From Basidiobolus meristosporus CBS 931.73 (taxonomy: Eukaryota > Basidiobolomycota > Basidiobolomycetes > Basidiobolales > Basidiobolaceae), in NCBI GenBank assembly GCA_002104905.1, contig MCFE01000320.1:31521-95520 (forward strand): a DNA stretch of 64,000 bases. The letters are read 5' to 3'. Below the pieces are notes generated by a model, which saw only the letters and a list, made by a program, of their open reading frames with translations, made no database searches and had not been told where the DNA came from. A program made the translations under genes and the position numbers. Shown in pieces: positions 59,692 to 64,000 of the stretch. Positions within the stretch are counted from its first letter, which is position 1. Each line of letters begins with the position of its first letter.

Positions 59692-60705
59692 GGGGGGGGG
59701 GAGACAGTCACCAACAGGTGAAATCTTTATTTCAGTAGAAACAAAGAGGCCAGCGCTACTGTTGTAGCTTTGATACAAGAGTGTGTAGCTGAGGGGAATT
59801 TGTAGGTAAGTTAATAAGAAGTGATGATAGTTCTTCAGTGCCCAAGACACTGTTCAGTGGGAAGGGGGGTAGCAAGAGAGGTAAGAATGACTTGTGAACA
59901 ACATTAATGAGGGGAATGTGATAAGAATTGATATTCATCATAAAGGGAGTGTGCTGCTGCAGATATTGCTGCCAAAGGTCTGTCAAGTACTTCAGGTAGG
60001 CCAGCTTGGGTTTTTCTGACTGCAGAATATAATGAGCAAACTTCTTGACTTCAGGATCTCCAAGTATAGTTCTCCAGCAGGAGCCAGGTGTAGTGTGGTG
60101 TGTTCTCTTCCAGGCCTTAATCAGTAAGTTGTTGCAGTGGTGGAGTCTGAGATATAATCTGGTTCTAAGGTAGAGAAGTCTGATCTTATAGGGCATAAAC
60201 CCAAAAGCACCAAGAATAGCATGTCTGTAGGGGCATTCCGGCAAATGAGGCACCAAGGAGGTAATGCACCATACTGCAAACTTGTCAAGCTTAGTGCAGT
60301 CTCTAGAGGTAAGAGAGAGAAGTGGTAAGCCAAATTCCAGGACAGGGAAGACAAACTGCATGAGTAGAAGGAGGCAGCTGGGAGCTCAAGTTGTAGGAGG
60401 AGTAACAGCCAGTAGCTTGTGGAGTGCCTGTCTTGCCAGGATAATTAACTTCTTCAGGTATGCTCCAGAGTCTAGTCCAGTGGGAAGGAAAGGAAAGCCA
60501 AGATATGTAGCAGAAACCTGAGCAGGTAGAGTGGAGCTCTCCAAGTTGATGGGAGAGCCCAAAGGTACTGTCTTTGCAATGGAAAGCTGGAGATTATTCT
60601 TCTGCACATACTGGTGGATGGTCTGGGAGTCTTGTTGCACATTGGAGGAGGATATTCTGATGTCATCAGCAAAGAGAGTAACCAGGCAGTCAGCTGGGTT
60701 AGGGG
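59692..60705 (-). mobile_element. Telomeric retroelement A1: non-LTR RT element, 5'-truncated
   Basis: On the minus strand its 3' end carries ACAGTCACC...GGTGAAATC with an AATAAAG word and is followed by a C-run (59692-59701 on plus). Its 5' side is cut inside the reverse transcriptase and joins GGGTTAGGGG at 60696. It is the most centromere-proximal of six stacked elements. The A2 copy at 63659-63785 is the same family. Confidence 0.82.
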
Positions 60706-60713
60706 GGGAGGGA
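59756..60713 (-). pseudogene. Non-LTR reverse transcriptase fragment
   Basis: It starts inside the palm: NPADCLVTLFADDIRISSSN contains the F/Y-X-D-D catalytic motif (FADD), followed by NNLQLSIAKTVPLGSP and TYLGFPFLPTGLDSGAYLKK, which match the conserved region after FADD in LINE-type reverse transcriptases. One stop or frameshift near 60385 separates this from MQFVFPVLEFGLPLLS, CITSLVPHLPECPYRHAILG and LRTRLYLRLHHCN, the LINE thumb/C-terminal region. No endonuclease domain is visible; it would lie in the missing 5' part, or the element may use chromosome ends without one. The frame ends LVSKLQQ near 59756. Confidence 0.78.
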
Positions 60714-61491
60714 AAGTCACCAAAGTAGGTGAAATCTTTACTTGATTTCAGACAAGTCTAACTACAAATAAAGTAGCCAGCTGGGAATAGAAGATTCCCA
60801 AAGTAAACACCAAGTTAAATATGAATAAATCTAAGCTAAAGTTATGGCAGTATCCCAGAGTACACTGGAGTTCAGGTTCATGGGGGAGTGAAGTAGATAA
60901 GCTTGAGAGATATAATAATCTTTTAAGAAGTGGGTAACAGCAGGTGAAGGGGAGTTTTTGATAAGTGAAGTGAATCTTGAGATCAGAGATTCCTCTAATG
61001 AGAAGGTCTTGTAAACTGGAGAATCAGGAAACTCTTTGAAGGCATGGTCAGTAGGTTCCCAGTAAAACTGGTCAGAGACATTTTGAGAGAATTGTTTAGC
61101 AATACTTTTGTCAAGTACTACCTCCAGAGTGTGATGGTTGATAAATCTCATGTTGACATTCTTGGATAAGTTGTAACCTTGTTGCTTGAGATACATCCTA
61201 TGCTCAGATATAGGAATAAACTCCACATTGGCAAAGTAGCAGACAGCCCAGTCAGTAGCAGGAGGCAAATCAGAAGTGGCAGGAAACTTTCTTTTGGTCT
61301 TGGGAGGAGCAGCAGGATGTCTTGAGGAAGCAGGAACAGACTTTTTGACAACTTCAGAGTAGGAAGAGTGAGCAGGAGCAGATGATTCTTGGTGAGTCTT
61401 GTTGGCAGGAAGAGTTGGCACAGGGACAATAGATTCTTGCAGATCAGAGAAGGCAGAAAAGAGCTTTTGAACCTGTTTCTTGAGTAGAGCA
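60706..61491 (-). mobile_element. Telomeric retroelement B1, 5'-truncated
   Basis: The 3' end has the shared tail with TCACC 60717-60721 and GGTGA 60728-60732. The 5' end is cut inside the ORF at about 61491 and joins TTAGGGG. The sequence is nearly identical to the corresponding part of B2. Confidence 0.8.
60831..61491 (-). pseudogene. Type B ORF protein, 5'-truncated copy
   Basis: Its frame is identical in register to the B2 ORF, with scattered substitutions such as EHRMYL/EHGMYL. The start codon and the first ~30 residues are lost at the telomeric junction. It is open to TAA 60831-60833, so the coding part that remains is undamaged. Confidence 0.75.
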
Positions 61492-61495
61492 TTAG

Positions 61496-62822
61496 GGGAG
61501 GGAAAGTCACCAAGGTAGGTGAAATCTTTATTTGATTTCAGACAAGTCTAACCACAAATAAAGAAGCCAGCTGGGAATAGAAGATTCCCAAAGTAAACAC
61601 TAAGTTGAATATGAATAAATCTAAGCTAAAGTTAAAGCAGTATCCCAGAGTACACTGGAGTTCAGGTTCATGGGGGAGTGAAGTAGATAAGCTTGAGAGA
61701 TATAATAGTCTTTTAAGAAGTGGGTAACAGCAGGTGAAGGGGAGTTTTTGATAAGTGAAGTGAATCTTGAGAGTAGAGATTCCTCTAATGAGAAGGTCTT
61801 GTAAACTGGAGAATCAGGAAACTCTTTAAAGGCATGTTCAGTAGGTTCCCAATAAAACTGGTCAGAGACATTTTGAGAGAACTGTTTAGCAATACTTTTG
61901 TCAAGTACTACCTCCAGAGTGTGATGGTTGATAAATCTCATGTTAACAATCTTGGATAAATTGTAACCCTGTTGCTTGAGATACATCCCATGCTCAGATA
62001 TAGGAATAAACTCCACATTGGCAAAGTAGCAGACAGCCCAGTCAGTAGCAGGAGACAAATCAGAAGTAGCAGGAAACTTTCTTTTAGTCTTGGGAAGAGC
62101 AGCAGGATGTCTTGAGGAAGCAGGAACAGATTTTTTGACAGCTTCAGAGTAGGAAGATTGAGCAGGAGCAGATGATTCTTGGGGAGTCTTGTTGGCAGGA
62201 AGAGTTGACACAGGGACAATAGATTCTTGCAGATCAGAGAAGGCAGAAAAGAGCTTTTGAACTTGTTTCTTGAGTAAAGCATTTTCAGCTTCAACAAGTG
62301 CAAACCTTTCCTTAAGGAAGGAAATCTGAAGGGAATGCAGTGAAGGCATAAGAAATGAGAAGAAGAGGGTAGGTTGGGGTGGGTGGGTGGGAGGGAAAAT
62401 TAGCAGGGAGAAGAGAAGGAAGGAGCAAAAATTCCAGAAGTCAGAATTTATAGATGGATGGACAAGGGTAGATGGATGGATTATTCCTGGGTTAGGAAGA
62501 TTAGCAGGGAGAAGAGAAGGAAGGAGCAAAAATTCCAGAAGTCAGAATTTATAGATGGATGGACAAGGGTAGATGGATGGATTATTCCTGGGTTAGGAAG
62601 ATTAGCAGGGAGAAGAGAAGGAAGGAGCAAAAATTCCAGAAGTCAGAATTTATAGATGGATGGACAAGGGTAGATGGATGGATTATTCCTGGGTTAGGAA
62701 GATTAGCAGGGAGAAGAGAAGGAAGGAGCAAAAATTCCAGAAGTCAGAATTTATAGATGGATGGACAAGGGTAGATGGATGGATTATTCCTGGGTTAGGA
62801 AGATTAGCAGGGAGAAGAGAAG
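61496..62822 (-). mobile_element. Telomeric retroelement B2, probably full length
   Basis: It is flanked on both sides by telomeric hexamer: TTAGGGG at 61492-61498 and GGGTTTAGGGTTAGGG at 62823-62838. 3' tail (TCACC 61507-61511, GGTGA 61518-61522), one ORF (62349-61621) and four-plus 101-bp monomers at its 5' end (62400-62822). It has no reverse transcriptase, so mobility would need one in trans, plausibly from type A. Confidence 0.8.
61621..62349 (-). CDS. Type B element ORF, 242-aa protein of unknown function
   Basis: It starts MPSLHSLQISFLKERFALVE at 62349. The N-terminal residues 8-45 look like a coiled coil (FALVEAENALLKKQVQKLFS). A Ser/Ala/Pro/Lys-rich linker follows (residues 50-90), then a conserved globular part: DWAVCYFANVEFIPISEHGMY, NMRFINHHTLEVVLDKSI, DQFYWEPTEHAFKEFPDSP. 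LINE ORF1 proteins also combine a coiled coil with a nucleic-acid-binding domain, so a gag-like chaperone is plausible, but I recognise no specific domain. The near-identical B1 copy preserves the frame. Upstream in-frame Met codons fall in the promoter repeats and are unlikely starts. Confidence 0.7.
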   Translation of the reverse strand: MPSLHSLQISFLKERFALVEAENALLKKQVQKLFSAFSDLQESIVPVSTLPANKTPQESSAPAQSSYSEAVKKSVPASSRHPAALPKTKRKFPATSDLSPATDWAVCYFANVEFIPISEHGMYLKQQGYNLSKIVNMRFINHHTLEVVLDKSIAKQFSQNVSDQFYWEPTEHAFKEFPDSPVYKTFSLEESLLSRFTSLIKNSPSPAVTHFLKDYYISQAYLLHSPMNLNSSVLWDTALTLA

Positions 62823-62823
62823 G
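62400..62823. repeat. 101-bp tandem monomers at the 5' end of element B2
   Basis: Units start TTAGCAGGGAGAAGAGAAGG at 62400, 62501, 62602 and 62703, plus a 20-base partial unit at 62804; copies are essentially identical. Each unit contains CCTGGGTTAGGAAGATTAG, a telomere-like word. The period is not a multiple of three, so the open frames across it are not genes. Confidence 0.95.
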
Positions 62824-62837
62824 GTTTAGGGTTAGGG

Positions 62838-63103
62838 GGGAGGAAAGTCACCAAGTGGTGAAATCTTTATTTACTTATGACAAGTATCTAAAGAAGCCAA
62901 GTTAATTTGAAGTTATTCCTAGAAAGCTAGGTCTGAGAGATATCTTCCTGGTAAGCCAGGTCTGAGAGTTGAGAAGCTGAGTGGTACTATAATTCCTAGT
63001 TAGCTAGGTCTGAGAGAGGTTTCCTGGAAAGCCAGGCCTGAGAAGTGAGAATCTGAATATATCTGAGCTAAGTTATACTGGTTTGCGGTAGCTGAATTGT
63101 GGC
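62838..63103 (-). mobile_element. Telomeric retroelement C1, 5'-truncated, non-coding
   Basis: 3' tail: TCACC 62848-62852, loop AAGT, GGTGA 62857-62861, with AATAAAG next to it. The body carries four short hairpins at 62918-62931, 62947-62960, 62995-63008 and 63023-63036. Its 5' end is cut at about 63103 and joins four telomeric hexamers. It lacks the tRNA-like head of C2. Confidence 0.82.
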
Positions 63104-63132
63104 CGGGTTAGGGTTAGGGTTAGGGTTAGGGG
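63104..63132 (+). repeat. Interstitial telomeric repeats between C1 and C2
   Basis: The tract GGGTTAGGGTTAGGGTTAGG and following G-run are in the same orientation as the chromosome end. Confidence 0.95.
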
Positions 63133-63650
63133 GGGAGGAAAGTCACCAAGTGGTGAAATCTTTATTTACTTATGACAAGTATCCAAAGAAGCCATGTTAA
63201 TCTGAAGTAATTCCTAGAAAGCTAGGTCTGAGAGATATCTTCCTGGTAAGCCAGGTCTGAGAGTTGAGAAGCTGAGTGGTACTGTATTTCCTAGTTAGCT
63301 AGGTCTGAGAGAGGTTTCCTGGAAAGCCAGGCCTGAGAAGTGAGAATCTGAGTATATCTGAGGTGAGTTGTACTGATTTGCGGTAGCTTGTTTGTGGCCA
63401 GAATGGCCAGTAGACTGGGGGAACTGAGGGGTATTTCTGGGCGATCACTGGCCAAATTTACTAGGCAAATCTGACCAATTAGCATTTCAAGGATTTCAGC
63501 CAATCAGAGCCTTTACTTTGCCCGATGGTTGATCAAGCCATCTCCCAATGAGCACACATCAATTTATTAATCAAATTTTGCTGGATCCAGGATTTGAACC
63601 CACTACCATGGGTATGGAAGGGTTAGGGATAACCACAAGGCTAAGTGTTC
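63130..63650 (-). mobile_element. Telomeric retroelement C2, SINE-like with tRNA-related head
   Basis: It is about 520 bp and non-coding. On the minus strand the 5' head has A-box-like TAGCCTTGTGG (63643-63633) and B-box GGTTCAAATCC (63600-63590), about 43 bases apart, as in tRNA-derived pol III promoters. The body carries the same four hairpins as C1 (63213-63226, 63242-63255, 63290-63303, 63318-63331). The 3' tail (TCACC 63143-63147, GGTGA 63152-63156, AATAAAG) is shared with types A and B. Both ends abut telomeric TTAGGG. Confidence 0.7.
63590..63643 (-). promoter_or_regulatory. Internal pol III promoter (A and B boxes) of element C2
   Basis: The B box matches the consensus GGTTCRANNCC exactly. 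The A box TAGCCTTGTGG differs from TRGYNNARNNG at one position. No cloverleaf closes, so it is a tRNA-derived head and not a tRNA gene. Confidence 0.6.
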
Positions 63651-63658
63651 TTGGTTAG

Positions 63659-63785
63659 GGGGGGAGACAGTCACCAACAGGTGAAATCTTTATTTCAGTT
63701 GAAACAAAGAAGCCAGCGCTACTGTTGTAGCTTTGATACAAGAGTGTGTAGCTTAGGGGAATTTGTAGGTAAGTTAATAAGAAGT
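63659..63785 (-). mobile_element. Telomeric retroelement A2, short 5'-truncated copy
   Basis: It has about 127 bases of the type A 3' end, matching 59700-59823 almost base for base: ACAGTCACCAACAGGTGAAATC, then CCAGCGCTACTGTTGTAGC. The 5' end is cut at AAGAAGT and continues straight into the terminal telomere array. It is the last insertion before the telomere. Confidence 0.88.
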
Positions 63786-64000
63786 GGGTTAGGGTTAGGG
63801 TTAGGGTTAGGGTTAGGGTTAGGGTTAGGGTTAGGGTTAGGGTTAGGGTTAGGGTTAGGGTTAGGGTTAGGGTTAGGGTTAGGGTTAGGGTTAGGGTTAG
63901 GGTTAGGGTTAGGGTTAGGGTTAGGGTTAGGGTTAGGGTTAGGGTTAGGGTTAGGGTTAGGGTTAGGGTTAGGGTTAGGTTAGGGTTAGGGTTAGGGTTA
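63786..64000 (+). repeat. Terminal telomere array (TTAGGG)n
   Basis: About 35 perfect TTAGGG units run to the window end, with one five-base TTAGG variant near 63978. The G-rich strand reads 5'-3' toward the end, as for a right telomere. The GLGL-type ORF across it is an artefact. Confidence 0.98.

Noticed and set aside
62396-62823. CRISPR-like array
   Set aside because: The repeats are contiguous 101-bp units without spacers, in a eukaryotic telomeric element.
62458-62905. Three overlapping short ORFs of nearly identical sequence
   Set aside because: They arise from the 101-bp monomer array, whose period is not a multiple of three.
63645-63983. ORF ending in a long Gly-Leu repeat
   Set aside because: It is a translation of TTAGGG repeats; not a gene.

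Overview
This window is the right end of a fungal chromosome. Bases 63786-64000 are a terminal TTAGGG array in the orientation expected of a right-hand telomere. The gene content points to a fungus: a SepH/Cdc7-type septation kinase with a C-terminal HEAT/ARM region, an Nsp1 FG nucleoporin, a Pho80/Pcl-type cyclin, secreted tyrosinases and many short GT-AG introns of about 50-145 bases. I cannot place the lineage; an early-diverging or non-ascomycete fungus is my guess only.

Layout. (1) 1-15167 is an AT-rich retrotransposon nest of Ty1/Copia elements. It holds the 3' part of one element (1-4090), an old decayed element (about 4535-14717), and inside that a nearly intact 4.7-kb element (7491-12177) with 350-bp LTRs and a GCAAG target duplication. 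An unrelated ~0.8-kb insertion (5891-6707) also sits in the old element. (2) 15354-50151 is a gene-dense housekeeping block: NUDIX ADP-sugar pyrophosphatase (-), Atos-like protein (+), tyrosinase 1 (-), Prp17/Cdc40 (-), tyrosinase 2 (+), Nsp1 (-), beta-adaptin (-), SepH kinase (-), Ars2/Serrate (+), Pcs60-like acyl-CoA synthetase (+), VDAC porin (-), Pcl cyclin (+), Vps51 (+) and an unrecognised 235-aa protein (-). The two tyrosinases are an inverted duplicate flanking Prp17. (3) 51159-54403 carries a tandem pair of secreted Gly/Asn-rich repeat proteins with duplicated promoters. (4) 54404-58783 is AT-rich subtelomere without recognisable intact genes, but with a 734-bp foldback element (347-bp arms, 40-bp spacer). 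(5) 58786-59691 is the 3' part of a PIF/Harbinger-like DNA transposon, cut off inside its transposase. (6) 59692-63785 is a stack of six retroelement copies, all on the minus strand with their 3' ends toward the centromere. They are joined to each other by short stretches of telomeric hexamer or G-run.

The most interesting system is region (6). Three element types are stacked head-to-tail on the chromosome end: A, a 5'-truncated non-LTR reverse transcriptase element; B, encoding a 242-aa ORF of unknown function and carrying 101-bp 5' monomers; C, a short non-coding element with a tRNA-like pol III head and covarying hairpins. All share a 3' tail with a TCACC/GGTGA hairpin of variable loop, directly followed on the element strand by C-rich telomeric sequence. 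The orientation is what is expected if the chromosome's own 3' G-strand end primes reverse transcription, as proposed for Drosophila HeT-A/TART and Magnaporthe MoTeR. Type C looks like a telomere-specific SINE riding on the type A machinery.

Limits: exon boundaries were read by eye from GT-AG signals and protein continuity. Where I give exon coordinates I checked phase. For the long multi-exon genes (SepH, Ars2, beta-adaptin, Vps51, Prp17) I give only gene extents.
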